This document shows positions 27,034 to 36,203 of a stretch of DNA of 64,000 bases, one piece after another. Origin of the DNA: Streptomyces sp. 840.1 (GTDB lineage Bacteria > Actinomycetota > Actinomycetes > Streptomycetales > Streptomycetaceae); the NCBI RefSeq assembly GCF_003751445.1, contig NZ_RJUU01000002.1, forward strand, positions 682,001-746,000. Reading direction: 5' to 3'. The position numbers and the translations under genes are program-made. Numbering within the stretch: the first letter of the stretch is position 1; every line of letters begins with the position of its first letter. The notes below the pieces were generated by a model. It had not been told where the DNA came from and did no database searches. It saw only the letters and a list, made by a program, of their open reading frames with translations.

Positions 27034-27373
27034 GAGTAGTCGCGGGATCTGGACGGCCGGGCACATGATTCGACGCCGGGATGTGGTCGAGCGAATCGGC
27101 ATCGCCTGCCTGACCTGGAATTATGACTACTTGTTCGAGCGATCGGGCGATCGGGTGGGGTTTCCGTCGGTTATCTACCGACGGTAGGTGCGCCGGGGCG
27201 CCGACGCCTGTGCCCGGCCCGGCCGCCGGGACGGGCCCGACGGCCTGCGCGGATGCGCCGGGGCGGCCGGTGCGCGGGCCTGCCGCCCGAGCCCCGCCCA
27301 CCGTCGGACGGTCCCGGCGGCGCGGTCCGGACAGAGCGCGGCCCGTAACCGTACGCGCCGGTTCCTCTTGCCG

Positions 27374-27397
27374 ACGCTAGCGATCCCGCGCTAGCGT
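27374..27397 (+). promoter_or_regulatory. Double CGCTAGCG palindrome, candidate antitoxin operator
   Basis: ACGCTAGCG (27374-27382) and CGCTAGCGT (27389-27397) form a perfect nine-base inverted repeat around ATCCCG. Each arm is itself the palindrome CGCTAGCG. Two palindromes 14 bases apart, ending seven bases before the ribbon-helix-helix start codon, fit an autoregulatory operator bound by two RHH dimers. The rest of 27034-27373 shows nothing else that I can support. Confidence 0.65.
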
Positions 27398-27403
27398 GAT
27401 GGG

Positions 27404-27631
27404 GTGCCCAAGACTCAGCTGAACGTACGAGTGGACGAGGCCACCGCCGAGGCCGCGCGGCAGCGCGCGCTCCAGAGGGGGATGAGCGTGAACCGCTACA
27501 TAGAGGAGCTCGTCAAACAGGATGCCGGCGAGGTGGGACACACCTTCGTCGAAGCAGCCGCCGACTTCATGAAGCAGTACGAATCGGTGTTCGCCGAGGA
27601 GTTCGGCCCGGAGCGCAAAGGCACCCGTTGA
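27404..27631 (+). CDS. Ribbon-helix-helix antitoxin-like protein
   Basis: 75 residues from a GTG. KTQLNVRVDEATAEAARQRA gives the beta strand and first helix of an Arc/CopG-type DNA-binding fold, and GMSVNRYIEELVKQ the second. The C-terminal 30 residues (FVEAAADFMKQYESVF) form a helix that would wrap a toxin partner. It overlaps the next gene by four bases. It almost certainly represses its own operon through the double palindrome just upstream and neutralises the Fic-like protein. Confidence 0.82.
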   Translation: MPKTQLNVRVDEATAEAARQRALQRGMSVNRYIEELVKQDAGEVGHTFVEAAADFMKQYESVFAEEFGPERKGTR

Positions 27632-27999
27632 ATCTCCGGATCCATCTTTCCTGGCTGCTCATGGTCGCGGAGCACAAGACGCCCGGCGACCCGCAGGTCA
27701 CCGACTGGGGCGCACTCGTCGCCGCTGTCGCCCGGCACGAGGCGGAGATCTTCGGCAGCCCCGTCTACAGCGACCCGCACTCGAGAGCCGCATCACTGCT
27801 GCAGTTGCTGTTGCACGTGCCCGCGCTGGAACGGTCCAACGCGATGTTCGCCTCCGCCGTGGCCTACGGCTATCTCGTCGCATCGGGGCTGAAGGTCATC
27901 ACCTCGCCCGAGCAGGTGCGCGATCTGGCGCTACTGGTCAAGGAGGGCAAGTCGGACGTACGGGCGATCGCCGACGAGCTGCGCCAGTGGAGCCTGTGA
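27628..27999 (+). CDS. Fic/Doc-like toxin with altered catalytic loop
   Basis: 123 residues from a TTG overlapping the antitoxin stop. The helical layout and the segment LLHVPALERSNAMFASAVAYGYL align with the Fic/Doc core HPFxxGNKRTA. The His and Asn positions are kept, but Pro-Phe, Gly, Lys and Arg are replaced. I recall streptomycete proteins of this kind annotated as Fic-family toxin components. Canonical Fic/Doc proteins transfer AMP or phosphate to targets such as EF-Tu. Whether this variant still does so is doubtful, because the Arg that binds phosphate appears missing. Confidence 0.75.
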   Translation: MNLRIHLSWLLMVAEHKTPGDPQVTDWGALVAAVARHEAEIFGSPVYSDPHSRAASLLQLLLHVPALERSNAMFASAVAYGYLVASGLKVITSPEQVRDLALLVKEGKSDVRAIADELRQWSL

Positions 28000-28079
28000 T
28001 CGGCTGACCGCCCCGCCGACGACACGGCGCCGGTTCGCGCAGCCACGGGCCCGCGATCCGGAACGGACGACCCGCGCGG

Positions 28080-28802
28080 TCAGTGGTCCGCTGACCGCAC
28101 CGGTTCCTCTTCCTCCGCTTCCGCCGCCCAGGGCCGTCGCGCCACCCCGGCCACGCAGGCCGAGGTGGGCAGCCGGACACCGGTCTCGGGAATGCGGATG
28201 TCCCGGTGCGACTCCACCACGAACCCGGCCGCCTCGATCGCTGCCAGCGCGTCACGCGACGTGTGACAGCCACCGGCGAGCAGCGGCCACACGGTCCGGT
28301 CCAGCACCCGCTGCGCGGCGGCCATGCCCCTGGTCCCGGCCCGCACGTGTTCGAAGAAGCGCAGCTCGCCGCCGGGCCGCAGGACCCGCCGGATCTCCGC
28401 GAGCGACCCCCGCACGTCCCGCACGGTGCACAGCACCAACGAGAGGACGGCGGCGTCGAACTGCCCGTCGCCCACCGGCAGCGCCTCCGCCGTGCCCGGC
28501 ATGACATCGACCGGGACACCGGCCCCGAGCGCGGACCGCACCGCCAGCTGCCGCAGCGTGCGCTCCGGTTCGACCGCCACCACCTCGCGGACCGTGGACG
28601 GGTAGTGGGCGAAGTTGAGACCGTTGCCCGCCCCGACCTCGATGACCCGGCCCGAGAGACCGGACAGCAGCTCCGCCCGGACCGGCGCGATGCCCGCGGT
28701 GGTCTCCGCGGCCACGCTCATCCGGGCGTAGTAGCGGGCGAAGACGGGATGGTGCACCGCGTCCTGGGGGCCCTGGGGCGTCTTCGTACTCCGCAACCGC
28801 AT
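28080..28802 (-). CDS. Class I SAM-dependent methyltransferase
   Basis: 240 residues from an ATG at 28802. Motif I is VIEVGAGNGLNFAHYP near residues 53-68, followed by VVAVEPERTLRQLA (acidic residue for the ribose), the post-I GTAEALPVGDGQFDAAVLSLVL near 103-124, and LRPGGELRFFEHVR near 140-153. It resembles the UbiE/phosphatidylethanolamine type. It follows bioD by 86 bases on the same strand and may be cotranscribed, but it is not BioC in any evident way: it is shorter and lacks a specific BioC context. Substrate unknown. Confidence 0.85.
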   Translation of the reverse strand: MRLRSTKTPQGPQDAVHHPVFARYYARMSVAAETTAGIAPVRAELLSGLSGRVIEVGAGNGLNFAHYPSTVREVVAVEPERTLRQLAVRSALGAGVPVDVMPGTAEALPVGDGQFDAAVLSLVLCTVRDVRGSLAEIRRVLRPGGELRFFEHVRAGTRGMAAAQRVLDRTVWPLLAGGCHTSRDALAAIEAAGFVVESHRDIRIPETGVRLPTSACVAGVARRPWAAEAEEEEPVRSADH

Positions 28803-28888
28803 GACGTACCTCCTCGGCGTGCCGGTCGTCCCCCGCTACCCCGATTCTGCCCCGGATGCCGGTGGTTCGTCCCGCTCCGCCCGGCCGC

Positions 28889-29578
28889 TCAGCCCGGCGG
28901 ACGGACCCCGCCCAGCTCGGCGGCCAGCCAGCCACCGGCCCGCGCACGGAACTCCGCAGGCCGCAGCGCGCCCGCACCCGCCGGGATCACGCCCAGCAGC
29001 GGTGCACCCGCGGCCACCGGGAGATCCGTCAGGTTGCAGCGCTCCGCCAGATCCGGCTCGGCGGGCATGCTGCCGACCACCACCCCGAGGCAGTCGAGAC
29101 CACGGGCACGCAGCGCCTCCGAGGTCAGCGCCGTGGAGTTGAGGGTGCCGAGTCCGGCGGGTGTCACCACCAGGACCGGCGCGGAAAGCAGCCGTGCCGC
29201 GTCCGCCAGGGTGGCCCCCTCGTCGTCGAACCGTACGAGCAGCCCGCCCGCGCCCTCGACCAGGACGAGATCGTGCTCGGCCGCCAGCTTCTCGGCCGCC
29301 TCCGCCACCTCGTAGGGGCGCACAGGCGGGAGGCCGGCCCGTCTGGCTGCCGTGGCGGGCGCCAACGGCTCGGGGAAACGGGCCAGTTCCACGGCGGTCA
29401 CATGGCCGCCCGCCAGTCGTACGACCTCGGCGGCATCGCCCGGCTCACCGGGAGCCAGGCCTGTCTGGGCCGGTTTGAGCACGGCCACCCGGCGCCCGGC
29501 CGAGGCCGCCGCCACGGCTGCGGTCACGATCGTCTTGCCGATCTCCGTGCCCGTGCCCGTCACTACCAGGACGCTCAT
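28889..29578 (-). CDS. bioD: Dethiobiotin synthetase
   Basis: 229 residues from an ATG at 29578. The P-loop is [15 protein letters not shown] at residues 8-22, the substrate Lys/Thr segment VLKPAQTG is near 35, and [13 protein letters not shown] (catalytic Glu and Gly-rich loop) near 100-112. BioD closes the ureido ring of dethiobiotin from 7,8-diaminononanoate, CO2 and ATP. The gene starts one base after the bioA stop, so it is translated from the same message. Confidence 0.95.
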   Translation of the reverse strand: MSVLVVTGTGTEIGKTIVTAAVAAASAGRRVAVLKPAQTGLAPGEPGDAAEVVRLAGGHVTAVELARFPEPLAPATAARRAGLPPVRPYEVAEAAEKLAAEHDLVLVEGAGGLLVRFDDEGATLADAARLLSAPVLVVTPAGLGTLNSTALTSEALRARGLDCLGVVVGSMPAEPDLAERCNLTDLPVAAGAPLLGVIPAGAGALRPAEFRARAGGWLAAELGGVRPPG

Positions 29579-29579
29579 C

Positions 29580-30884
29580 TCAACCCTCCCGCGCAGCCGC
29601 GCACACCGCGCGGCAGATCCGTGCCACATCGTCGTCGCCGGTCACGTACGGCGGCATGGTGTAGACGAGATCGCGGAACGGCCGCAGCCACACGCCCTCG
29701 CGCACCGCCGCCCGCGTCGCCGCCGCCATGTCCACCTCGTGGTCGAGCTGGACGACGCCGATGGCACCGAGCACCCGCACGTCGCGGACTCCGGGCAGTT
29801 CTGCGGCGGCGGCCAGGCCGTCGCGCAGCCCCGCCTCGATCCGCTTGACCTCCTGCTCCCAGTCCTGGCCGAGCAGCAGCTCGATGGAGGCACAGGCGAC
29901 CGCCGAGGCGAGCGGGTTGCCCATGAACGTGGGGCCGTGGGCGAGCACCGGCACCTCGCCGCGCGAGATGCCCTCGGCCACCTCGCTCGTGCAGAGCGTC
30001 GCGGCCATCGTCAGATAACCGCCGGTCAGGGCCTTGCCCACGCACATCACATCGGGCGAGACCCCGGCGTGTCCAGCGGCGAAGAGCTTGCCCGTGCGGC
30101 CGAATCCGGTGGCGATCTCGTCGAACACCAGGAGTACACCGTTGGCGTCGCACGCCTCACGCAGCACGCGCAGATAGCCCGGCGAGTGGAACCGCATCCC
30201 GCCGGCCCCCTGAACCACCGGTTCCACGATCACCGCGGCCAGCTCATCGGCGTGGTGCGCGATCAGTTCGCGCAGATGCGTCACGTACGCGGCGTCCGGT
30301 TCCGCGTCGAAGCCGGCCGGGGGTTCGTCCGCGAAGACCTGTCGCGGCAGCGCCCCCGACCACAGTTCGTGCATGCCGCCCTCGGGGTCGCACACCGACA
30401 TGGGCTGCCAGGTGTCACCGTGGTACCCCCCGCGCCAGGTCAGCAGCCGCTGCTTCGCGGGCCGGCCGGCCGAACGCCAGTACTGGAGGCACATCTTCAC
30501 GGCGACCTCGACCGAGACCGAGCCGGAGTCGGCGAGGAACACGTGCCGCAGCGGCTCAGGGGTGATCTCGACCAGCCGGGCCGCCAGCCGCACGGCGGGC
30601 TCATGGGTGAGCCCGCCGAACATCACATGGCTCATCCGGTCCAGCTGGCCCCGGGCCGCCTCGTTGAGCACCGGATGGTTGTAGCCGTGCACCGCCGACC
30701 ACCAGGACGACATGCCGTCGACCAGCTCGCGCTGTCCGTGGGCCGGTTCGGCGAGCCGGAGCCGTACCCCGGACGCGGACTCCACGACCAGCGGCTCCTG
30801 GCGGCCCGGCATCGGGCCGTAGGGGTGCCAGACGTGGGCCCGGTCCAGGTCGCGCAGAGCGGCGGGGGAGAGCGGCTCAGGCAT
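29580..30884 (-). CDS. bioA: 7,8-diaminononanoate aminotransferase (DAPA synthase)
   Basis: 434 residues. ATG at 30884, overlapping the last eight bases of bioB. This is a class III PLP aminotransferase: HVWHPYGPM near residue 17 is the BioA N-terminal signature, [13 protein letters not shown] follows near 59, the Asp contacting PLP is in [15 protein letters not shown] near 245, and the Schiff-base Lys is in [11 protein letters not shown] near 274. It converts 7-keto-8-aminopelargonate to DAPA with SAM as amino donor. It sits between bioB and bioD in one operon. Confidence 0.95.
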   Translation of the reverse strand: MPEPLSPAALRDLDRAHVWHPYGPMPGRQEPLVVESASGVRLRLAEPAHGQRELVDGMSSWWSAVHGYNHPVLNEAARGQLDRMSHVMFGGLTHEPAVRLAARLVEITPEPLRHVFLADSGSVSVEVAVKMCLQYWRSAGRPAKQRLLTWRGGYHGDTWQPMSVCDPEGGMHELWSGALPRQVFADEPPAGFDAEPDAAYVTHLRELIAHHADELAAVIVEPVVQGAGGMRFHSPGYLRVLREACDANGVLLVFDEIATGFGRTGKLFAAGHAGVSPDVMCVGKALTGGYLTMAATLCTSEVAEGISRGEVPVLAHGPTFMGNPLASAVACASIELLLGQDWEQEVKRIEAGLRDGLAAAAELPGVRDVRVLGAIGVVQLDHEVDMAAATRAAVREGVWLRPFRDLVYTMPPYVTGDDDVARICRAVCAAAREG

Positions 30885-32100
30885 TGGGTGCGAGATCCGT
30901 TCCCGCGCCGCGACGGCGGACCGACACCAGATCCGTCCGTGCCGCCGGGACCTCGGCGGGCGCGGCGGCATCGGCGGCATCCGCCTCCGCCCCGGACGCT
31001 TCGCCGCAGGGCGCACACCCGCCGGAGTGCGAACCGCACGCGTCCGACTGCGAACCGCACCCGTCGGAGTGCGAACCACAGCCGCCTCCCGCGTCTGCCC
31101 GGTGCCGGGGGAGCGTGGTCGTGCCCGCCCCCTCGACCTCGAAACCGGCGTCCGCGATCATGTCGAGGTCGGTCTGTCCGGCCTGGCCCTCGCTCGTCAG
31201 ATAGTCGCCCAGGAAGATCGAGTTGACGAGGTGCAGGGCGAGCGGCTGCATCGAACGCAGATGCACCTCGCGGCCGCCCGCGAGCCGTACCTCGACATCC
31301 GGGCAGACGAACCGCACCATCGCCAGGATCCGCAGGCAGCGCTGCGGAGTCAGGTTCCACTCCTTGGCGAGCGGGGTCCCCTCGAACGGGATCAGGAAGT
31401 TGACCGGCACCGAGTCGGGGTCGAGGTCGCGCAGCGCGAAGACGACGTCCACGAGATCGGAGTCGCTCTCACCCATGCCGGCGATCAGCCCCGAACAGGC
31501 GGAGAGCCCGGCCGCCTGCGCCTGGTGCACCGTGTCCACCCGGTCCGCGTAGGTGTGGGTGGTCGTGATCTCCCCGTACGTCCCCTCGGACGTGTTCAGG
31601 TTGTGGTTGTACGCATCGGCCCCCGCCGATCGCAGCCGGCCGGCCTGACCCTCGGAGAGCAGGCCGAGACAGGCGCAGACCTCGACGCCCTCGTGTCGCT
31701 CCTTGATCGCCTCGATGGTCTGCGAGACCCGGTCGACGTCCCGGTCGGTCGGACCACGGCCACTGGCCACCAGACAGACGCGCTTGGCGCCGCCCGCCAC
31801 GCCCGCGGCGGCCGCCTTCGAGGCCTCGTCGGGCTTCAGCCAGGTGTACTTGAGGATCTCGGCCTTGGAGCCCAGCCGCTGCGAACAGTACGAGCAGTCC
31901 TCCGGGCAGAGCCCCGACTTCAGATTGACCAGATAGTTGAGCTTCACGCGCCGCCCGAACCACTGGCGGCGCACCTTTCCGGCCGCGGCCACCACGTCGA
32001 GCAGATCGTCGTCCGGCGTGGCCAGTACGGCGAGCGCTTCTTCACGGGTCGGCAGCTCGCGCCGCAGCCCCTTCTCCGCCAGCGTGTTCAGGAGGTCCAT
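30877..32100 (-). CDS. bioB: Biotin synthase with Cys/His-rich C-terminal tail
   Basis: 407 residues from an ATG at 32100. The radical-SAM cluster motif is CPEDCSYC near residues 64-71. [11 protein letters not shown] and the GMGES region bind SAM. The Arg/Asn/Cys residues for the second cluster are in VCACLGLLS and [12 protein letters not shown]. BioB inserts sulfur into dethiobiotin. The body ends near residue 330, as in other BioBs. The following 75 residues are unusual: imperfect repeats of [14 protein letters not shown] and CGSHSGG, then CAPCGEAS, then an Ala-rich coil. The tail may bind metal or help supply iron or sulfur; that is inference. Confidence 0.95.
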   Translation of the reverse strand: MDLLNTLAEKGLRRELPTREEALAVLATPDDDLLDVVAAAGKVRRQWFGRRVKLNYLVNLKSGLCPEDCSYCSQRLGSKAEILKYTWLKPDEASKAAAAGVAGGAKRVCLVASGRGPTDRDVDRVSQTIEAIKERHEGVEVCACLGLLSEGQAGRLRSAGADAYNHNLNTSEGTYGEITTTHTYADRVDTVHQAQAAGLSACSGLIAGMGESDSDLVDVVFALRDLDPDSVPVNFLIPFEGTPLAKEWNLTPQRCLRILAMVRFVCPDVEVRLAGGREVHLRSMQPLALHLVNSIFLGDYLTSEGQAGQTDLDMIADAGFEVEGAGTTTLPRHRADAGGGCGSHSDGCGSQSDACGSHSGGCAPCGEASGAEADAADAAAPAEVPAARTDLVSVRRRGAGTDLAPNA

Positions 32101-32163
32101 GGCGATGATCCTGACGCACGGCACGCCTCCGAGCCAAGGAAGAACCGGACAACAGAGCACCAT

Positions 32164-32189
32164 CAGGGTGTGTGCATGGCCACACCCTG
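32164..32189. promoter_or_regulatory. Perfect 9-base inverted repeat between bioB and bioF
   Basis: CAGGGTGTG (32164-32172) and CACACCCTG (32181-32189) flank an eight-base spacer in the 141-base divergent region. Its position, 64 bases upstream of bioB and 52 upstream of bioF, suits an operator for a biotin-responsive repressor. I cannot name the factor. Confidence 0.55.
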
Positions 32190-32241
32190 TCCGGCTTCGC
32201 CCCCGGTTAAGGTCTGTGAGTTGCCTACAAAGGGACTGCAC

Positions 32242-33384
32242 ATGCCCTTCGCCCCGTTCGACTGGATGGACGACGAGGCCCGCCGCCGCGCGGACACCGG
32301 ACTCGTCCGGACGCTCCGGCCCCGGACCGCGGAATCGGAACTGCTGGATCTCGCCAGCAACGACTACCTCGGCCTGACCAGACACCCGGAAGTGACCGGT
32401 GCGGCGGCCGATGCCGCCCGTCGCTGGGGTGCCGGGGCCACCGGCTCCCGGCTCGTGACCGGTTCCACCGCGCTGCACGCCGAGCTCGAACAGGAACTGG
32501 CCGATTTCTGCGGTTTCGAGGCGGCCCTCGTGCTGTCCTCCGGCTACGCGGCCAACCTGGCCGCCCTCACCGCGCTCACCGGCCGGGGCGCCCTGATCGT
32601 GTCGGACGCGGGCAACCACGCCTCGATCGTCGACGGCTGCCGGCTCTCCCGGGCCGAGACCGCCGTCGTGCCGCACGCCGACCCCGAGGCCGTGCGCAAG
32701 ACCCTGCACGCGCACGACGGACGGGCGCTGGCGGTCACCGACTCGGTCTTCTCCGTCGACGGCGACGCCGCGCCGCTGGCCGCACTCGCCGAGGTCTGCC
32801 GTGACGGGGGCGCTGGGCTGCTCGTCGACGACGCGCACGGCCTTGGCGTCCTCGGCGAAGGCGGACGCGGCGCGCTCGCGGCAACCGGCCTCGCGGGCGC
32901 GGAGGGCGTGGTCGGCACGCTCACCCTCTCCAAGTCCCTGGGCAGCCAGGGCGGCGCGGTCCTCGGCTCGGCCCGGGTCATCGACCACCTGGTCAACACC
33001 GCCCGCACGTTCATCTTCGACACCGGGCTCGCCCCGGCCGCCGCCGGTGCCGCACTCGGCAGCCTGCGGCTGCTGCGCCGCGAACCGGAACGAGCGGGCC
33101 GGGCCCGTACGGTCGCCACCGCACTGTACGAACAGCTGACCGAGGCCGGTCTGACCGCCGTACGGCCGGACGCCGCCGTGGTCTCGGTACGCGCGCCCTC
33201 GGCCGACGCCGCGGTCCGCTGGGCGGCCGACTGCCGTGCGGCGGGTATGGCGGTCGGGTGCTTCCGGCCGCCCTCGGTACCGGACGGCATTTCCCGGCTG
33301 CGGCTGACGGCCCGCGCCGATCTGACGGACGAGCAGATCGCGACCGCGGTCGCGACCGTACGGCGGACCGCCCCCGAAGCCTGA
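32242..33384 (+). CDS. bioF: 8-amino-7-oxononanoate synthase
   Basis: 380 residues from an ATG at 32242 with AAAGGGA upstream. This is an alpha-oxoamine synthase (PLP fold I): [15 protein letters not shown] near residue 35, [17 protein letters not shown] near 67, the Asp/His of [11 protein letters not shown] near 190, and the Schiff-base Lys in [15 protein letters not shown] near 230. It condenses pimeloyl thioester with alanine. It faces bioBAD across the palindromic intergenic region. Length is standard. Confidence 0.95.
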   Translation: MPFAPFDWMDDEARRRADTGLVRTLRPRTAESELLDLASNDYLGLTRHPEVTGAAADAARRWGAGATGSRLVTGSTALHAELEQELADFCGFEAALVLSSGYAANLAALTALTGRGALIVSDAGNHASIVDGCRLSRAETAVVPHADPEAVRKTLHAHDGRALAVTDSVFSVDGDAAPLAALAEVCRDGGAGLLVDDAHGLGVLGEGGRGALAATGLAGAEGVVGTLTLSKSLGSQGGAVLGSARVIDHLVNTARTFIFDTGLAPAAAGAALGSLRLLRREPERAGRARTVATALYEQLTEAGLTAVRPDAAVVSVRAPSADAAVRWAADCRAAGMAVGCFRPPSVPDGISRLRLTARADLTDEQIATAVATVRRTAPEA

Positions 33385-33394
33385 GCGGTCCGCC
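33362..33394. terminator. Bidirectional terminator hairpin at the end of bioF
   Basis: GGCGGACCGC (33362-33371) pairs perfectly with GCGGTCCGCC (33385-33394) around a 13-base loop. The stem spans the bioF stop codon and lies just before the convergent DUF397 gene end. Confidence 0.65.
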
Positions 33395-33400
33395 GTCGGG

Positions 33401-33607
33401 TCAGCGGGCCGGGTCGGGGCTCAGACCGGTGACGAAGGAGGTCCACGCCGCAGTCGTGAACTGCAGCGGTGGCCTGGACACATCCTTGGAGTCGCGAACG
33501 GCGAGCCGCCCGCCGCCGAACGCTGCGGTTTCCACGCAGTTGTTCATTCCGGTGCTGCGGCTGCTGCGCCGCCAACGTAACGCGTGCTGTGCGAGGCAAT
33601 CCGACAT
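33401..33607 (-). CDS. DUF397 protein (WhiJ-system partner)
   Basis: 68 residues from an ATG at 33607. The family's W-R-R-S-x-x-S core appears as [19 protein letters not shown], followed by [19 protein letters not shown] and AWTSFVTGL. These match DUF397 proteins that pair with WhiJ-like regulators in Streptomyces development and antibiotic control. The Cys in NNCVE is the usual conserved one. It lies 25 bases downstream of the XRE gene on the same strand. Confidence 0.92.
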   Translation of the reverse strand: MSDCLAQHALRWRRSSRSTGMNNCVETAAFGGGRLAVRDSKDVSRPPLQFTTAAWTSFVTGLSPDPAR

Positions 33608-33632
33608 GACGCCCCCCTCGGGCAGTCCGTAG

Positions 33633-34493
33633 TTACTGACCGCCGCGGTCGATCGTGGCGATCAGGTCCAACGAGTGCTCCGGCGACAGCGCGTGCGCCT
33701 GCAGAGTGCGGAAGGCCGAGCTGTACGCCTCGAGGTCTTCTTTCCGCTCCAGATAGAGGCTACTCGTCAAGTGGTCAAGAACGACCACATCTAGATCAGA
33801 AGTGCTCGGAAAAGAGAAGATTACGAAAGGTCCGGTGAGGCCGACATATCCACCGACCGAGAAGGGCAGCAACTGAAGGTCCACATGCGGAAGCTGGGCC
33901 AGCCGGACGAGATGGCGAAGTTGCTCCCGCATGACCCGCCGGCCGCCGATCGCGCGCCTCAACACCGCCTCGTCGAGCACCGCGCTGAGCCTCAGCGGCG
34001 GCTCGCTCCGCAGCACGCCCTGCCGGGCGAGCCGCACCTCCACCAGCGAGTCCAACTGGCCGGAAGGCAGCCCGTCGAGCGCCGCGCGGGTCACCGCGCG
34101 GGCATAGTCGGCGGTCTGCAACAGGCCCGGCACCACCGATGTCTCCAGGGTGCGGGCGGTGCGCGCCTGTGACTCCAGGCTGATGAAGTCTCGGTACTGG
34201 GGCGGGATGAGGCCGCGATAGGCGTGCCACCAGCCCGCGCCACCGCCGCCCGCCGAGCCGGCGAGCGTCTCCAGGACCTCGCGCAACTGCGGGTCCTCGA
34301 CGGTGTACGCGTCCAGCAGCCGGGTGACGTCCGCCGGCCGCACCCCACTGACACCCGTCTCGATCCGGCTCACCTTCGACTGGTGCCAGCCGAGCAGTTG
34401 CGCGGCGTCCCGGCTGGTCAGTCCGGACGCGTGGCGCAGACTCCGCAGCTCCTCCCCGAGCTTGCGGCGTCGCACCGCAGGGCCGTGCTGCAT
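33633..34493 (-). CDS. WhiJ-like XRE regulator (DUF5753)
   Basis: 286 residues from an ATG at 34493 with GGGAGG upstream; the frame extends further but lacks a ribosome site. An XRE helix-turn-helix at about 10-65 (SRDAAQLLGWHQSKVSRIE) is followed by a DUF5753 region (about 95-280) with SLESQARTARTLETSVVPG, the characteristic mark of WhiJ/AbaA-type regulators. These repress developmental or antibiotic genes until a DUF397 partner modulates them. It is divergent from the anti-sigma-like ATPase, completing the common three-gene group. Confidence 0.92.
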   Translation of the reverse strand: MQHGPAVRRRKLGEELRSLRHASGLTSRDAAQLLGWHQSKVSRIETGVSGVRPADVTRLLDAYTVEDPQLREVLETLAGSAGGGGAGWWHAYRGLIPPQYRDFISLESQARTARTLETSVVPGLLQTADYARAVTRAALDGLPSGQLDSLVEVRLARQGVLRSEPPLRLSAVLDEAVLRRAIGGRRVMREQLRHLVRLAQLPHVDLQLLPFSVGGYVGLTGPFVIFSFPSTSDLDVVVLDHLTSSLYLERKEDLEAYSSAFRTLQAHALSPEHSLDLIATIDRGGQ

Positions 34494-34729
34494 GTGGTGT
34501 CTCCCTCCCGCTGCGCGCCGGCCACTTCCCGTTGCCGGCCACTGCGTACCGAGCGGACAGTGTGCCGCTCCCGCACGGTATCCAGCGAAGAGTTCACCGC
34601 TTTGAGCGACAGATATATGCATATCTTGGTGGATCGCCGTCGCAGAGGGCAGCATCAGTGGCAATCTGGCGCGAAGCACAGCACGGACCGATCGCGGGTC
34701 GGATCCGGGCGGGAAAGGGGCGGCCGGCC

Positions 34730-35161
34730 ATGGCGGACCATCAAGAGGCGAGCGTCACGCTGCCGAGCGAGCCGGTTTCGGTCTCCGCGGCCCGCAGGTA
34801 CGTGGCCCGGGTATTGGCCGAATGGGGACTGTCGGACGGGAGCGAGGCCGCCGACACCGTCCGGCTGATCGTCTCGGAGCTCACGACCAACGCCGTCCAG
34901 CACACGTTCGGCCAGTCGCCGACCTTCACCGTCGATCTCCGCCTGGAGCGCGAGGAGCAACTGCACCTCGGAGTGACGGACAGTCACCCCCGCTGGCCCC
35001 AGCGACTGCCTGCCGCCGTTCAGCAGGACAACGGGCGCGGCATGGTGATCATCCGCTCGCTGGCCAAGGAGTACGGTGGCCGGCTGACCGTCACACCCAC
35101 CGCCGACGGCGGCAAGACCGTCTGGATCGCGCTCCCCTGGAGCGTCCCCGTCCAGACCTGA
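34730..35161 (+). CDS. Anti-sigma-like ATP-binding protein (HATPase_c_2)
   Basis: 143 residues from an ATG at 34730 (MADHQEASVTLPSEPVSVSAARRYV). The N box is VSELTTNAVQHT near residues 48-59, the G1-type segment is GVTDSHPRWPQ near 83, and the ATP-lid GRGMVIIRSLAKEYG is near 104. This is the RsbW/SpoIIAB-like single-domain fold common in Streptomyces next to WhiJ/DUF397 genes. It could act as an anti-sigma factor or as a structural partner without kinase activity. Confidence 0.88.
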   Translation: MADHQEASVTLPSEPVSVSAARRYVARVLAEWGLSDGSEAADTVRLIVSELTTNAVQHTFGQSPTFTVDLRLEREEQLHLGVTDSHPRWPQRLPAAVQQDNGRGMVIIRSLAKEYGGRLTVTPTADGGKTVWIALPWSVPVQT

Positions 35162-35186
35162 CCGGCCCGCAGCAGGTCGCCCCGGG

Positions 35187-36131
35187 TCACTGGGATGCGG
35201 CGGCCCGGTTCCCCGGGGGTGCGGCGGCGGCCCGGCCGAACCCGCTCCGCAGCAGGGCCCGAAGGGTCGCCGCCGCCGCGCTCGACCGGTCACCGCGGTG
35301 CACCACCGAAATGGTCCGCCGGAACGCCGCCGGCTCCAGCCTCCGCACCGACAACGGCGTCGGGGACATGGCCGCGACCATCTCCGGCACCACCGCGATC
35401 CCGATGCCCGCGCTGACCAGTGCGCACACCAGGGCGTAGCCGGGCGACTCGCAGACCACCGCGGGCAGTGCGCCCGCCTCGGCCAGCGCGTTCTCCACCC
35501 CGCGCCGAGGCGGATGGGTGGGGGCGCTGCTGATCAGCGGCCGGCCCGCCAGGTCCGTCACCGGGAGCCGCCCGCTGCCATCGGCCAGCACCTGACCGAC
35601 CGCGGTGATCAGCACCAGCTCCTCGACCAGCAGCGGCTCGGCGCTGAGCCCCGAGGGGAGCGGCGCCGTGGCGGCCGGTTCGTACGCGTGCGTCAGCGCG
35701 AGGTCGACCTCGCCCCCGGCCACGGCCGCCACCCCGCCCGGCGGCTCGTACTCCGTGACGATCAGCTCCACGTCCGGGTGCGCCCGGCGGAAGGCGCTCA
35801 GCACGGGAGGCAGCAGATGGATGCCGGCCGTGGTGAAGGTGCCGACCCGCAGGCGCCCGCCGGAGAGCCCGGCCAGTCGCGCGAGCTCGTGGCGCGCCTG
35901 GTCCATCTCGTCCAGGACCCGCCGGGCCCGGCCGGCGAGCAGCTCGCCCGCAGCGGTCAGCCGGGCGCCCCGGTGGTGCCGCACCAGCAGCGCGGCACCG
36001 GCCTCCCGCTCCAGCTTGGCGAGCTGCTGGGAGAGCGCGGGGGCGGTGTAGCCGAGGCGGGCGGCGGCCCGGGTGATCGAACCGGCCTCGGCGACCGCCA
36101 CCAGCGCCGCCAGCCGTGTCGGGTCGTACAT
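35187..36131 (-). CDS. LysR-family transcriptional regulator
   Basis: 314 residues from an ATG at 36131. The winged HTH (MYDPTRLAALVAVAEAGSITRAAARLGYTA-type start, residues 1-60) is standard, with PALSQQLAKLEREAG for the recognition and linker helices. The effector domain (about 90-300) has GRLRVGTFTTAGIHLLPPV and ELVLITAVGQ. It is divergent from a LysE-type exporter, a pairing in which the regulator usually activates export when an amino acid or analogue accumulates. Confidence 0.9.
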   Translation of the reverse strand: MYDPTRLAALVAVAEAGSITRAAARLGYTAPALSQQLAKLEREAGAALLVRHHRGARLTAAGELLAGRARRVLDEMDQARHELARLAGLSGGRLRVGTFTTAGIHLLPPVLSAFRRAHPDVELIVTEYEPPGGVAAVAGGEVDLALTHAYEPAATAPLPSGLSAEPLLVEELVLITAVGQVLADGSGRLPVTDLAGRPLISSAPTHPPRRGVENALAEAGALPAVVCESPGYALVCALVSAGIGIAVVPEMVAAMSPTPLSVRRLEPAAFRRTISVVHRGDRSSAAAATLRALLRSGFGRAAAAPPGNRAAASQ

Positions 36132-36178
36132 TAAGCATTCCTTTTGGCAGACCCACAAGATTGCAAGTACATGCTAAA
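36131..36178. promoter_or_regulatory. Possible LysR site between lysR- and lysE-type genes
   Basis: TTAAGCAT (36131-36138) and ATGCTAAA (36171-36178) form a nearly perfect spaced inverted repeat (seven of eight) in the 72-base divergent region. The first arm touches the regulator start codon. Confidence 0.35.
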
Positions 36179-36203
36179 GGCTGTTCGGGTCCAGGGTGGA
36201 GCC

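Noticed and set aside
28080..28802. BioC (malonyl-ACP methyltransferase)
   Set aside because: A generic class I methyltransferase downstream of bioD; I see no feature specific to BioC, so only the broad family is called.
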